From: CAZWDO01 sp964632485 [NCBI: uncultured bacterium]
Lineage (GTDB): Bacteria; JAGOEH01
Assembly (NCBI GenBank): GCA_964632485.1
Contig: CAZWDO010000008.1
Coordinates: 16,362-80,361, forward strand
Length of the DNA: 64,000 nucleotides
Direction of reading: 5' to 3'
Both the position numbers and the translations under genes were made by a program. The notes beneath the pieces are model-generated. The model worked only from the letters and a program-made list of their open reading frames with translations. It searched no databases and had not been told where the DNA came from. Of this stretch, positions 7,930 through 17,016 are shown one piece after another (position 1 is the first letter of the stretch; each line of letters begins with the position of its first letter).

Positions 7930-10900
7930 TTAGCGCAGGAGGAGCATTTTTCCGTTTTCATTGCCGATGCGGAATAAATAAATACCCGAGGGCCAGTCAC
8001 GCGTATCAATACTATATTCTATAGGGTTGGCCGCTTTGAGGGTAATGCCCTGATTGAATCGCCTTTGCCCCAACAGGTCATAGATTTCAAGCGTCACTTT
8101 TTGATTGTGGCTGGAGAGCAGGTGAAAAACAGTGAAATCACCAAACGGATTTGGAGTGTTCTGAACGATCTGAAAAACCCGCTTAGCCGAATTTATCCTG
8201 GGTTCATTGATGGCGGTGATAGTTGCCCATAAGGTGTCGCTTTCATTGCCGGCGTAATCACACGCGCTGATGCCCCATCGCGGCGCGCCTTGCGGAACTT
8301 CGTCCTGCCAGGCTGTATGCGGGAACTGGGTAAAAATAATAGAAATCTCTTCGTTTTCGATGCGGTATAGATTGTATCCCAGGATATCTTCATATCCTTC
8401 TTGCGGCGGGTCCCATTTGAGCGAAACGAACCCATCATCAGCCGGTTGTATCGTTAAATTTTGAGGAATCCCGGGAGTAATTGAATCGGTGTAGAGCGAG
8501 TCCTGAGTCGTCCAAGCGAGCATATCGGAAGCCGTATCCCCGCTCAGTGTGTAAATTCCGATGCGGACCTGGTAAGTTGTTGCGGGAGATAATTCTTGTA
8601 GCAGAAGTGAATGGGATCGGTTGTAATTTGTCGTTCCGCTCTGAAAGATTATGTCTTCATCTCCGGACTTGACGTATGCCATAGAATAGTTACTGAGCAG
8701 GTTGGTTTGCCAGGCCAGTTTGGCCCTCAATGGGTCGCTAAAAACGAGTTGCGGTTGGAGTGTAAACCGGAGTCTGGCCGTATCCTGAGCATCGGGAATT
8801 GTGAAGGTTTCGATGGCGCTTTCGAGACTGACGCGCTGCAGGGCGTCCCACCCGGTCAATTGGTAATAAATAGCCAGCGATGGATTTAAATTGGTAACAA
8901 CCATGGCATGGTTGCGGGACAGTTGCGCTTCGGTGATTAGAAATGCCGGATTTAAATCGGGAAGCAGGCTCAACCACAATCCGCCTTGAAGGGGAATATC
9001 GCTTTCCCATTGTAGTAGAGCATATTCCGGAGTTAGAAAAAATTCTGTCGGTCGCGTAAGAATCGCTGCTTGCGGAGGTGTTTTCAAGGTTGTCCGCCAA
9101 TGGGTGATTCCCTGAACGGAATCGCTGTTTTCCGCTAAATCAGTAATAACAAACAAAGCTTCATAATCCGTTCGGGGATTGAGCCGGGTTAACGTTGCGG
9201 TATGTTCATAATCAAAGTTGTTGCTTTCAAACCAGAGTATGGTTTGGTTGGCGGCGTTGTTGACGCGAACACTCCAGCGGGTTTGCTCGCTGGTCGTGAA
9301 AGTGAACAGGGTTACCGAGTCCATGATCGCGAGCGGGTAGGGATAAATCGTGAAGGCAGGGGGGCGCGTGTCCGCCGAATTAGACGTAGTAAAACTGTTT
9401 GTTCCGCCATAGCCAGAGAGTATTGAGTTGGGAATGCGATAATGCCGGTTTAGAAGCGCGGGTTCTCCCGACCAATGGCGCTGATTGCCCGAACGATCCG
9501 CCAGATCAATGGTGTAACGGTATTCCGTTATAGAGTCAAGCCCGGCTAACAGGAATTGATGACGGGTCAGGTAAGACGAATGGTAGATAGAGTCGATGGG
9601 TTGACCGGCGCGGTACAGGATGAGCAAGGCGCGCGCGGCTTCATCGGTTGAAAATGTCGCCAGTGCGCAGTTCTGCAATATGCTGAGGTCCGGGCCGTTG
9701 AGTATTAATGGCGCCTGGCGGTCGCTTTCCCCGCGCGTGGTAGCCGAAAATGTATCGGCATGGAATACCGGCGGGTCAATTCCGTTCCAGTTGCCGATCC
9801 GGTATTGAAAGGGGGTAGCGGGTTCCAGCGAATCAATGATAAATAATTGGCGCTTTAACGACCAGGGATAAAAAATTGATCGTATATACGTTTCGCGGGC
9901 GACTCCGTCTTTCAATACCTGACAAATACCTTTGATCGGTTCATCAGTCCCGCAATAGATAATGGCCTGACGATCGCTGATATAAATGGGTGTCGGGCGA
10001 CCCGTTAGTTGAAAGGGTTTTGCTGTGTAGCTCCATAATGTCAATAAAGCATTAAAATGGTGGGTCTCATTGGCAAAATGATGGTCCCCATCGTATAGTC
10101 GTATATAATAGAAATAAATGGTAAATGGATTCAGATCAGTCAGTTCAATTTGAAAAAAATTACGGAGCGTATCGTTGTTGCCGCTAGCGGAGCGCCATTC
10201 AAACACACCACTTTCGCTGTTCTTTATATAGTAATAAAGGGAACACGCGCAGTTTTTATTTGTTTCCCATTGAATCAGCGCTTTACGGTCCGTCACAAAT
10301 GGTACGAAGGGCCCTTCAGTCAGATAATATTCCGGAGGAACTGTTTTAAATGACCCGATGCTGTCGTGGATTTGATAGTAGGTTTCTTTCCACCAGGAGA
10401 GTTTGTATTGATAAAATGTATTCGGCAGAAGGTTCTCAATTTCCGCACGGTATTCCTGGCGGTTGGCCGCGCTGTTGCCTTCCCAGGAGAGCCAGTCAGT
10501 AGTAAACAACTGACGGTAATATAACGAGCAGATACTGGGCTTGTTCATACTCCAATTTAAAGTGATTGATGTGGCATGGAGATCGGTTGTCTCAGGAGGG
10601 ATCAGAATATACGGATCCAGGATTTCAGGGGTGATGAACCATTGGCGGATGGTTTGCCCGCCCGGCGGGATCGGTATTTCTTCGGTAAATTCCAGTGTAT
10701 CGGTATGATAGAGCGAATGGGCCAGTAATAAATGCGCTGTATATTGGTCGGGTTCGAGTCCGATAAGCTGTTTGATGGTGGCGTTGTCTTTGTTATTAAA
10801 AAGCAGCCAGTGATAGCAATCGATGGCGGGCTTCTGTATCCAGGGGATAATGATGGGATTGCCGCCGATTTGATTGATTAGCTGGATACTGACTGAACCG

Positions 10901-11283
10901 TAATCGGGGAATTCCATATCCAAATCCGACCGGTTGCCCGAGATTTCAATAGTATCGGATTGAGGGCCGAAACAACTGCCTTGCAAACGGTTTGGGTGAT
11001 AGCAGGTAAGAATGCCGTCACTCCCGAAAATTCCCGATTGAAATGTGTAGGAACCGGCGGGGACATTATCTAATTGAAAAGTGGGTTGAGCTGGGGTGAT
11101 GGTCTTTTGAAAGCGGTTTTGGCTGGCGATCTCCTCAAGAATTACATTGCCCCAGTACCAGGTGATTGTTTCGGGGATGGTTATTGCGCCTGAAATTTGG
11201 TAGTACGTTTGGGCCGCCGATGGCCGCTGAATAGAGGTAAGTAAAAGGATGAATATTAAAAAGCGAATAGATACGGGTCTCAT
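7930..11283 (-). CDS. large secreted fibronectin type III-like repeat protein with T9SS sorting domain
   Basis: The start is set at the ATG at 11283, not the TTG at 11310, because the signal peptide (MRPVSIRFLIFILLLTS...AAQ) then begins normally; no Shine-Dalgarno site is visible for either. The ~1117 residues carry many beta-sandwich repeats of the kind found at the N-terminus of purple acid phosphatases (ITLNWSMNKPSICSLYYR, ALIQWETNKNCACSLYYY, and later copies), each with a Y.Y.I. final strand. A true fibronectin III module (SVSLKWDPP-like, near 995) precedes the C-terminal sorting domain (QNTPNPFGDFT..., ending KMLLLR). No enzymatic domain is seen, so a structural or adhesive surface role is likely. 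It is a single-gene unit. Confidence 0.7.
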   Translation of the reverse strand: MRPVSIRFLIFILLLTSIQRPSAAQTYYQISGAITIPETITWYWGNVILEEIASQNRFQKTITPAQPTFQLDNVPAGSYTFQSGIFGSDGILTCYHPNRLQGSCFGPQSDTIEISGNRSDLDMEFPDYGSVSIQLINQIGGNPIIIPWIQKPAIDCYHWLLFNNKDNATIKQLIGLEPDQYTAHLLLAHSLYHTDTLEFTEEIPIPPGGQTIRQWFITPEILDPYILIPPETTDLHATSITLNWSMNKPSICSLYYRQLFTTDWLSWEGNSAANRQEYRAEIENLLPNTFYQYKLSWWKETYYQIHDSIGSFKTVPPEYYLTEGPFVPFVTDRKALIQWETNKNCACSLYYYIKNSESGVFEWRSASGNNDTLRNFFQIELTDLNPFTIYFYYIRLYDGDHHFANETHHFNALLTLWSYTAKPFQLTGRPTPIYISDRQAIIYCGTDEPIKGICQVLKDGVARETYIRSIFYPWSLKRQLFIIDSLEPATPFQYRIGNWNGIDPPVFHADTFSATTRGESDRQAPLILNGPDLSILQNCALATFSTDEAARALLILYRAGQPIDSIYHSSYLTRHQFLLAGLDSITEYRYTIDLADRSGNQRHWSGEPALLNRHYRIPNSILSGYGGTNSFTTSNSADTRPPAFTIYPYPLAIMDSVTLFTFTTSEQTRWSVRVNNAANQTILWFESNNFDYEHTATLTRLNPRTDYEALFVITDLAENSDSVQGITHWRTTLKTPPQAAILTRPTEFFLTPEYALLQWESDIPLQGGLWLSLLPDLNPAFLITEAQLSRNHAMVVTNLNPSLAIYYQLTGWDALQRVSLESAIETFTIPDAQDTARLRFTLQPQLVFSDPLRAKLAWQTNLLSNYSMAYVKSGDEDIIFQSGTTNYNRSHSLLLQELSPATTYQVRIGIYTLSGDTASDMLAWTTQDSLYTDSITPGIPQNLTIQPADDGFVSLKWDPPQEGYEDILGYNLYRIENEEISIIFTQFPHTAWQDEVPQGAPRWGISACDYAGNESDTLWATITAINEPRINSAKRVFQIVQNTPNPFGDFTVFHLLSSHNQKVTLEIYDLLGQRRFNQGITLKAANPIEYSIDTRDWPSGIYLFRIGNENGKMLLLR

Positions 11284-11372
11284 AATTGAAAAATAATCAA
11301 TTATCGCCAATATGCAAGTTTAAAAAATTATAAATTATTTTTGGAAATGATTAATCGAACGCGTAATATTAT

Positions 11373-11401
11373 ATCGTATTTTATCAGTCAAAAGCGCAAA
11401 T
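11373..11401 (-). promoter_or_regulatory. promoter of the fibronectin-repeat gene
   Basis: On the minus strand TTGACT (11401-11396), 17-bp spacer, TATTAC (11378-11373), with a TATAAT overlapping the spacer end. A ~90-bp AT-rich leader follows. Confidence 0.5.
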
Positions 11402-11433
11402 TGAAAAATCCAAACGGAAAATCGGGATCAGTT

Positions 11434-11979
11434 CTACTTCGTTCCTGTTTGAGCGCTGTACTCCGTATCGATGGTTAGCCGACGCGCGCTTACATAGCGT
11501 TTGCGCCAATATTCGCTGTCCAGGTGGCTGATACCGATTTTATTTTTGTGGGATTCAGCCGAAACAAAATAGCCGTTGGACAAATAGATTCCAACATGCC
11601 CGATGTTCCGCCCCATGCGAAAAAACAACAGGTCCCCGGCTTTTAAATCCACTTCGGGGATATCCTTACCCAGGTGAATTTGATTGCGCGATCCCTGCGG
11701 TAAATTCATATTAAAAAAATTCTTGAATACTAAGCAAACAAAACCGGAACAATCCACACCCTTTTCAGAGCGTCCACCGTACCGATAGGGGATATGACTG
11801 TATTTTTCAACTGCCAATATCAATTTTTCAAGAATGATCTGTTCTTCACTATTTTTATCGTTTATCTGAGGTTTAATATCATCAATATCCCCGCGGATAA
11901 AATAAGAACTTGCGAAGTTTATCGATAACAAAATTAACAGATTGCCAAAAATTCCGAAAATTATTCTCCTAAAATTCAA
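11434..11979 (-). CDS. NlpC/P60-family cell-wall hydrolase (C40 peptidase)
   Basis: NlpC/P60 enzymes cut peptide stems of peptidoglycan. The 181-residue protein has an N-terminal hydrophobic anchor or signal (residues 5-26), a short linker and one catalytic domain: Cys77 in VDCSGFV, His128 in GHVGIYL and a polar third residue, probably His144, in AESHK. The YRYGG element before the cysteine and the AGDLLFF strand are typical. The TTG start is supported by AAGGAG eight bases upstream. A promoter with TTGACA and a 17-bp spacer lies just upstream, so it is likely a single-gene unit. It is probably periplasmic or inner-membrane bound, with no extra binding domain. Confidence 0.9.
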   Translation of the reverse strand: MNFRRIIFGIFGNLLILLSINFASSYFIRGDIDDIKPQINDKNSEEQIILEKLILAVEKYSHIPYRYGGRSEKGVDCSGFVCLVFKNFFNMNLPQGSRNQIHLGKDIPEVDLKAGDLLFFRMGRNIGHVGIYLSNGYFVSAESHKNKIGISHLDSEYWRKRYVSARRLTIDTEYSAQTGTK

Positions 11980-12295
11980 TATGTTCTCTCCTTATCAAGT
12001 ATGTTAAACTCTCTCCGCATACATGTTACCTATTTTAAAAAACTTTAATTAGTTTGTCAAGTGTTTTTTTATAAAATATCACTTTTTACTAATTTTTTTT
12101 TATAATAGCGCCGGATATTCAAAATTACTGATAATATATGTTCAAGATATTGTAAACCAATAAGTTGTGATTGTTTACGGAGTGTATTTTTTCTTCCAAT
12201 AGTCCAAATGCTCAGTTTATTGTTAATTTTAATCGTTTTCTAAGGATCAATATGGATTATATTTTGAGACGCGCTTCTGGACAGAGCGCGGGAGT
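11980..12295. other. AT-rich intergenic stretch with one minus-strand promoter
   Basis: The 316 bases hold no convincing gene. I see the NlpC/P60 promoter (12032-12060), two poly-T tracts near 12060-12100 and a short GC hairpin (12270-12290) just behind the peroxiredoxin gene. In the direction of that gene the hairpin is not followed by a T-run, so it is a poor terminator. Confidence 0.5.
12032..12060 (-). promoter_or_regulatory. sigma-70 promoter of the NlpC/P60 gene
   Basis: Minus strand TTGACA (12060-12055), 17-bp spacer, TAAAAT (12037-12032), 52 bases upstream of the TTG start. Confidence 0.7.
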
Positions 12296-12772
12296 TTATA
12301 TTTTCTTCAGCTCGTTGAGGACTTCTTCGCCATGGTTTTCCGGTTTGACTTTATGATAGATTTTGGCGATTTTGCCTTGCATGTCGATGATGAATGTTTT
12401 ACGGATTATTCCCATGCTGGTTTTGCCGTAGAGTTTTTTTTCACCCCAGGCCCCGTAGAGTTCAGCGACTTTATGGTCACTATCCGAGAGCAGGATGAAA
12501 TTTAAATTGAATTTGGCGATAAATTTTAAATGGGATTGGATTGTATCCGGGCTGATACCGAAGATAATCGTATTCTCATTTTCAATTGAGGGAAAGAAAT
12601 CGCGAAATGAGCAGGCTTCTTTCGTGCAGCCGGGCGTATTATCGCGTGGATAGAAGTAGAGGACAATTTTTTTTTTGCCGAGATACTCATTCAGAGAGAT
12701 CCGGGTTCCATTTGAATCATCCAGGCTGAATTCGGGGGCCGGATCACCGATTTGTAAGTGTTCTGCTGACAT
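12296..12772 (-). CDS. bcp: thioredoxin-dependent peroxiredoxin, Bcp/PrxQ family
   Basis: It reduces hydrogen peroxide and organic hydroperoxides with thiols in the cytoplasm. Of 158 residues, the active-site segment is FYPRDNTPGCTKEACSFRD: the peroxidatic cysteine is Cys49, the resolving cysteine Cys54, in the C-x4-C spacing of the atypical two-cysteine PrxQ group. P42 and T47 of the PxxxT signature are present and length is normal for the family. It lies 15 bp behind the secreted metalloprotease gene on the same strand with AAGGAG in the gap, so the two are probably co-transcribed, although no functional link is evident. Confidence 0.95.
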   Translation of the reverse strand: MSAEHLQIGDPAPEFSLDDSNGTRISLNEYLGKKKIVLYFYPRDNTPGCTKEACSFRDFFPSIENENTIIFGISPDTIQSHLKFIAKFNLNFILLSDSDHKVAELYGAWGEKKLYGKTSMGIIRKTFIIDMQGKIAKIYHKVKPENHGEEVLNELKKI

Positions 12773-12787
12773 TTAGAATCTCCTTTT

Positions 12788-14743
12788 TTAATTTTTAATC
12801 AGTTTCCCCTGGCGCGAGATAGTCCCTAATTGAAAATAATAAATATAGACGCCGCGCATAAGTCCCGACAATTCTGACGGGTTCAGGGCAACATGGTTTT
12901 CAGCCGCAGCGCCGCGCGTTTCATACACGATTTGGCCGTTGATCGTATAAATTTGAATATGCCAGGGTTCAGCCTGGGGATAATCGTAAGGCTGATAATA
13001 GCCAAAGGTGATTTCATCGTGAAATGGATTGGGCCAGGCGCCGATCTGTTTATCGGAGAGTTTATTCACAGTAAACGTGAGGGTCGTGTCATCAACTTCA
13101 CCGGGTATGACCGAAGGTATTTCGACGATCTCATATCCGGGGGCTTCAATATGTAAACTTAGGGATTGATGGATAAAGGATTCGATCACCGGCAGAGTGA
13201 ATTGTCCAGCCGCATCCGATTCCGTGAGACTGATTACATATTGGCTGAGGGGTTCAAAGATTTTTATTTTGGCGCCGGCTAAGGGTTTCCCGCTATGAGA
13301 AAAGACCGTACCCTTGATATAGAGGAGATTAATCAGAGTGGAGTCAAATTCAAGAGTGAAGGCGCTGTTGATGCTGGTAGTTGTGGGATTCACCAAGCCG
13401 ATAATCACTTCGCGATAGAGGCTGAGATTGGGGAAAATGGCGGGGGGGACGGCGCTCAGGGTTTGATTGAAAAATAGAGTATGGTACGAACCGTCAAACA
13501 TCACGCCCTTAAAAAATCCCGCGCAATCGGGATAGTAATGCAGGCGTAATCCGCCGTTTTTAATGGGTGTATAGACATAGTATTTGGTTGCCAGCGAATA
13601 AATAACGACGGGAATAGTTCCCGGCTGGGACCAGGGGATCAGGTTCAATTCCGGATAATTGGAGCCTTCGCTGTAGAAGCTGTCGGCTCGGGTCTGAATA
13701 CCCGTAAAAGTGTTCCAATAGGCGAATTGGATGAAATTCGGCGTAAACCCGCCCGGCAATACCGTTTCAAAACATTCCAGCGGCGTTCGGCCGGGGTGGG
13801 CAAACTCTTCCCAACATTGCCGAATCAGTTCGGGTGAGTATTTCTCGCTGATATAAAAATTCCAAAGCGCTTTGGAATACTCGGCGCTACCGTTTGCGGT
13901 TGTCAATGAATTGTTGGGATTGTCGAAATAGGTATCCAGATACTGATAGTAATCATTGATTTCATCATAAGCCATATCTTCCATCCAGGTGGATGATACT
14001 TCATACCAGTAGATATTGGAATTGTTGAGACCCGCGTCCCAGCGATACCCCAATTGCAGGGCATGAAAAAATTCATGAGCCGCCGTAACTTTAAGTCCTT
14101 CGATCCCGCTGGTTGAAAAATGCGCGGGATTATAGTCGTTATCGATACGAATCCAGGGGGTGCATTGGGCGCAACTGAGTTCATCCCATTCAGTCATGCC
14201 GTAGTATGAGCTGCTGAGTTCAAGGATGTAAACATCAAATTGGGGGCCGTCGATGTTATCCTGTTTATACTTTTGATAGCCAAAGCTGTCGATTTCCAGA
14301 TGATACGCATAATCGAAGATTTCGGCGACCTGTTCCACATAATCCGGAATCTGGTTGGCATTGATATCGGCAGAATCCGGAGCATCCCTTCCCACGCGGG
14401 CATAGTGGATAAGAAAGTTACCGACCGGAGAGCTATAGCTATGGGGCAGGCCGCCGGGCCGGGTGTTCAGGACCTTACTCATGCGCGACCGGAAGGGTTC
14501 ATCCACTTCATTTAGGTGTTCTTTAAGATAGGCGTTGAGGGCGAAACCGCTGCGCAGGGGACGGCGAAAGGGGGATGTCAGCGCCGCAGGCAGTTCCTCT
14601 GGCGCCCGCAAATCTAAAAATAAATTGTAGAGTCGTTCACTTTGCGTGAGTTCTCCCCGTTGCCAGGCAGTTTCGATTTTTTGCCAGTCGGCCTGGACGG
14701 TAACCGATACTAAACACAGTACTATTATCCAATAACGATACAT
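12788..14743 (-). CDS. putative secreted zinc metalloprotease (MXAN_6640-like) with T9SS sorting domain
   Basis: The 651-residue protein starts with a signal peptide (YRYWIIVLCLVSVTVQA). A zinc-protease motif HEFFH is at 223-227 (AAHEFFHALQLGY), followed by YEVSSTWMED (248-257), which supplies candidate third ligands, the order seen in the MXAN_6640-type putative metalloproteases. Upstream, DINANQIPDYVEQVAEIFD (126-144) resembles the conserved entry segment of that family. Residues ~470-560 form a carboxypeptidase-regulatory-like beta domain (GTVFSHSGKPLAGAKI...), and the C-terminus is a T9SS domain (GAWPNPFHDE..., ending KLIKN). It is probably a surface or released protease. It heads a unit with bcp. 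Confidence 0.8.
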   Translation of the reverse strand: MYRYWIIVLCLVSVTVQADWQKIETAWQRGELTQSERLYNLFLDLRAPEELPAALTSPFRRPLRSGFALNAYLKEHLNEVDEPFRSRMSKVLNTRPGGLPHSYSSPVGNFLIHYARVGRDAPDSADINANQIPDYVEQVAEIFDYAYHLEIDSFGYQKYKQDNIDGPQFDVYILELSSSYYGMTEWDELSCAQCTPWIRIDNDYNPAHFSTSGIEGLKVTAAHEFFHALQLGYRWDAGLNNSNIYWYEVSSTWMEDMAYDEINDYYQYLDTYFDNPNNSLTTANGSAEYSKALWNFYISEKYSPELIRQCWEEFAHPGRTPLECFETVLPGGFTPNFIQFAYWNTFTGIQTRADSFYSEGSNYPELNLIPWSQPGTIPVVIYSLATKYYVYTPIKNGGLRLHYYPDCAGFFKGVMFDGSYHTLFFNQTLSAVPPAIFPNLSLYREVIIGLVNPTTTSINSAFTLEFDSTLINLLYIKGTVFSHSGKPLAGAKIKIFEPLSQYVISLTESDAAGQFTLPVIESFIHQSLSLHIEAPGYEIVEIPSVIPGEVDDTTLTFTVNKLSDKQIGAWPNPFHDEITFGYYQPYDYPQAEPWHIQIYTINGQIVYETRGAAAENHVALNPSELSGLMRGVYIYYFQLGTISRQGKLIKN

Positions 14744-14771
14744 GTATGCTCCTTGAGTCTGATTTATAGTA

Positions 14772-14800
14772 AAAATAGCGGTTTATCCGTGAAAAGTCAA
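14772..14800 (-). promoter_or_regulatory. promoter of the metalloprotease-bcp unit
   Basis: Minus strand TTGACT (14800-14795), 17-bp spacer, TATTTT (14777-14772). AAGGAG precedes the ATG at 14743. Confidence 0.65.
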
Positions 14801-14839
14801 CCCCAAAAATTCAAAATTAATCCAGCCCGGTAAAAAAGC

Positions 14840-14868
14840 TTGACTTTCGCTTTAAAAATTATTATTCT
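14840..14868 (+). promoter_or_regulatory. promoter of the ABC exporter gene
   Basis: TTGACT (14840-14845), 17-bp spacer, TATTCT (14863-14868). It is divergent from the metalloprotease promoter, the -35 sites being 40 bp apart. Confidence 0.65.
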
Positions 14869-14887
14869 AAATCAAATTTAGCAAAGG

Positions 14888-15457
14888 ATGAAAATGAGAT
14901 TATACTGGAAGATTATACGATTTATTTTCCCGTTTTGGAAATTGGTGATTGTTTCCGTATTTTTGACGCTTTTTTTCATTTTTTTCGATAGTTTGTCGCT
15001 ATGGGTATCCGTCGATCTGGTGGGTGAATTGTTCCGCCAGGAAGGTCAGCGTCCCGTCATTACCCAGCAGGCCGATTCACTTGAAGTGGCTGCGCAAAAC
15101 GACAGCAAAAGCAATATGCTGGAATCACTGGGCTTAGGGAACGCTAACAAGTTCTATAAAAAAATTACCCTTTCGATCCGCGGCTGGCTGATTCGCCCCG
15201 ATCGAATGAGTACACTGAAAAATATCTGCTTCATTATTATTCTGACCTTTTTTTTAAAAAACATATTTTCCTATTGCCGCCGATTACTCAGCAATTATAT
15301 CGGTCAGCGTATGTTGATCAATATCCGTAATTTTCTGGGTGAGTCCATCATCCGCTTGCCGTTAAGCTTTTTCGAGCGGCATCATTCGGGGGAGTTCGTT
15401 TCGATTGTCTTTAATGATGTAAATGCGATGAATATGATTTTGGAGGATAGCTTTTGA
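14888..15457 (+). CDS. ABC exporter, N-terminal part of the membrane domain (interrupted by TGA)
   Basis: The 189 residues hold the first two membrane helices of a type I ABC exporter (about 10-35 and 112-135), separated by a long insertion (residues ~50-105) with a polar, glutamine-rich segment, then IGQRMLINIRNFLGESIIRLPLSFFERHHSGEFVSIVFNDV, the normal coupling-helix region. It stops at TGA 15455-15457. The frame goes on without change into KFVLVPLQITF..., exactly where exporters of this family continue into the third helix. Thus one missense-to-nonsense change splits the gene. The fragment alone cannot transport. Confidence 0.75.
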   Translation: MKMRLYWKIIRFIFPFWKLVIVSVFLTLFFIFFDSLSLWVSVDLVGELFRQEGQRPVITQQADSLEVAAQNDSKSNMLESLGLGNANKFYKKITLSIRGWLIRPDRMSTLKNICFIIILTFFLKNIFSYCRRLLSNYIGQRMLINIRNFLGESIIRLPLSFFERHHSGEFVSIVFNDVNAMNMILEDSF

Positions 15458-15463
15458 AAATTT

Positions 15464-16795
15464 GTGCTGGTTCCTCTCCAAATCACTTTTAGTCTTATAA
15501 TTTTGCTGTTAATCAGTTGGAAATTGACATTGATTACTTTGTTGATTTTACCCTTGAGCGGATTTATGATAATGATGATCGGCCAGAGCATTCGTCGTCG
15601 CAGTCGGCGCGTTTTCAAGCAAATTGCCAATGTAACGGCCTTGTTCCAGGAAATTGTGACCTCGATTCGCATTGTGAAAGCGTTCAGCAATGAGCAATTT
15701 GAAACTGAAAGATTTCGCAATGCCAATATGGGGTATTTTAAAATGCTGTTCCGAGCCAATCGATTGAATTATATGACCTCGCCCATGAACGAGACGGTAG
15801 CTTCTTTGATAATGGTGGTTTTGCTCTGGATTGGCGGACAGATGGTTTTTCAGGGGAATGAATTGTCTGCCAATGGTTTTATTCGCTATATCGTTTTTCT
15901 CCTCGCTCTCTTTAATCCGCTAAAGGAATTGTCGAAATTCAACAATGAGATACAAACGGGAATGGCGGCCGCTGAGCGTATTTTTAATTTGCTGGAAGAA
16001 CCCCAGGAAACCTATTTGCAAGCGGGAGTCCGTCCTTTAAAAACGTTTGAGCGGGAAATCTGCTATGAACAGGTTTCATTCCGGTATCAGCCCGATTTGC
16101 CGGATGTTCTGAAAGAGATGAATTTAACGATCCATAAAGGTGAAATGGTGGCATTGGTGGGACCCAGCGGGGCTGGTAAATCGACATTGGTTGATTTGTT
16201 GCCCAGGTTTTATAATGCGACCAGTGGCGTCATTCGTATCGACGGGATTCCTATTCAGGACTTTAATCTGGAGTCGTTGCGTTCTCATATAGGTGTTGTG
16301 ACCCAGGATACAATTCTTTTCAATGATACGGTCCGTCGGAATATTGCCTACGGTATTGAGAATATCGATGATGAGACCATTATAACGGCGGCGAAAATCG
16401 CTAATGCCTGGGATTTTATCCAGGAAATGGAAAATGGATTGGATACTATAATTGGCGAACGCGGGATCAAGCTTTCCGGGGGCCAAAAACAGCGTCTTTC
16501 CATTGCGCGCGCTGTTGTGAAAAATCCGCCAATCCTGATTCTTGACGAAGCAACCTCCTCACTCGATACGGAATCGGAAAAAATGGTGCAGGCGGCTATC
16601 GACAATTTGATGCAAAATCGTACGGTTATTGCGATTGCGCATCGGCTTTCCACTATTATTCACGCCCATCAGATCGTCGTACTCAATCAGGGACGGATCG
16701 TCGATATCGGCCCACACTCCCTGTTGCTGGGACGTTGCCCTGATTACCAGCGGTTGTACGCTGTTCAGTTCAGCTCCCAGGCTAAGGATCAGTAA
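15464..16795 (+). CDS. ABC exporter, C-terminal membrane helices plus ATPase domain (interrupted gene)
   Basis: The 443 residues start at a GTG that has no Shine-Dalgarno site, six bases after the TGA at 15455. They carry the remaining helices (about 10-50 and 115-150) and a complete nucleotide-binding domain: Walker A GPSGAGKST (near 230), Q-loop VTQDTILF, signature LSGGQKQRLS, Walker B ILILDEATSSLD and switch histidine in IAHRLST. Joined to the preceding segment this gives a full MsbA/lipid- or peptide-type half-transporter of ~635 residues. The substrate is unknown. If the stop is real the transporter is lost unless the stop is read through; if it is a sequencing error the gene is intact. 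Confidence 0.8.
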   Translation: MLVPLQITFSLIILLLISWKLTLITLLILPLSGFMIMMIGQSIRRRSRRVFKQIANVTALFQEIVTSIRIVKAFSNEQFETERFRNANMGYFKMLFRANRLNYMTSPMNETVASLIMVVLLWIGGQMVFQGNELSANGFIRYIVFLLALFNPLKELSKFNNEIQTGMAAAERIFNLLEEPQETYLQAGVRPLKTFEREICYEQVSFRYQPDLPDVLKEMNLTIHKGEMVALVGPSGAGKSTLVDLLPRFYNATSGVIRIDGIPIQDFNLESLRSHIGVVTQDTILFNDTVRRNIAYGIENIDDETIITAAKIANAWDFIQEMENGLDTIIGERGIKLSGGQKQRLSIARAVVKNPPILILDEATSSLDTESEKMVQAAIDNLMQNRTVIAIAHRLSTIIHAHQIVVLNQGRIVDIGPHSLLLGRCPDYQRLYAVQFSSQAKDQ

Positions 16796-16941
16796 CCGCG
16801 CTCTGCAGGGGAAACTCCCTCATAATGCAGGAAGCCCCTCACCCCACTAAACCCAAGGGCGAGGTGTACCCGCATGTTATTATTTCATAGTAGTTAGTAT
16901 TCCGCGCTTGTTTTTTTACTGCATTCGGCGTTTAAAAACTA

Positions 16942-16970
16942 TTGACAAAAAGTGAAAATATACTTATATT
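16942..16970 (+). promoter_or_regulatory. sigma-70 promoter of the fadL-lipase pair
   Basis: TTGACA (16942-16947), 17-bp spacer, TATATT (16965-16970). AGGAGG and the ATG at 17017 follow. Confidence 0.75.
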
Positions 16971-17016
16971 GGCTAAAATTTTGACTTTTTGTTAAAATCC
17001 ACAAGGAGGAATTTGT

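Noticed and set aside
12270-12290. Hairpin behind bcp as a terminator
   Set aside because: On the minus strand the stem is not followed by a T-run, and six base pairs are weak.
15455-15457. TGA in the ABC exporter as a selenocysteine codon
   Set aside because: The position is inside a membrane helix region, and I see no convincing hairpin of the bacterial SECIS type within the next ~40 bases.
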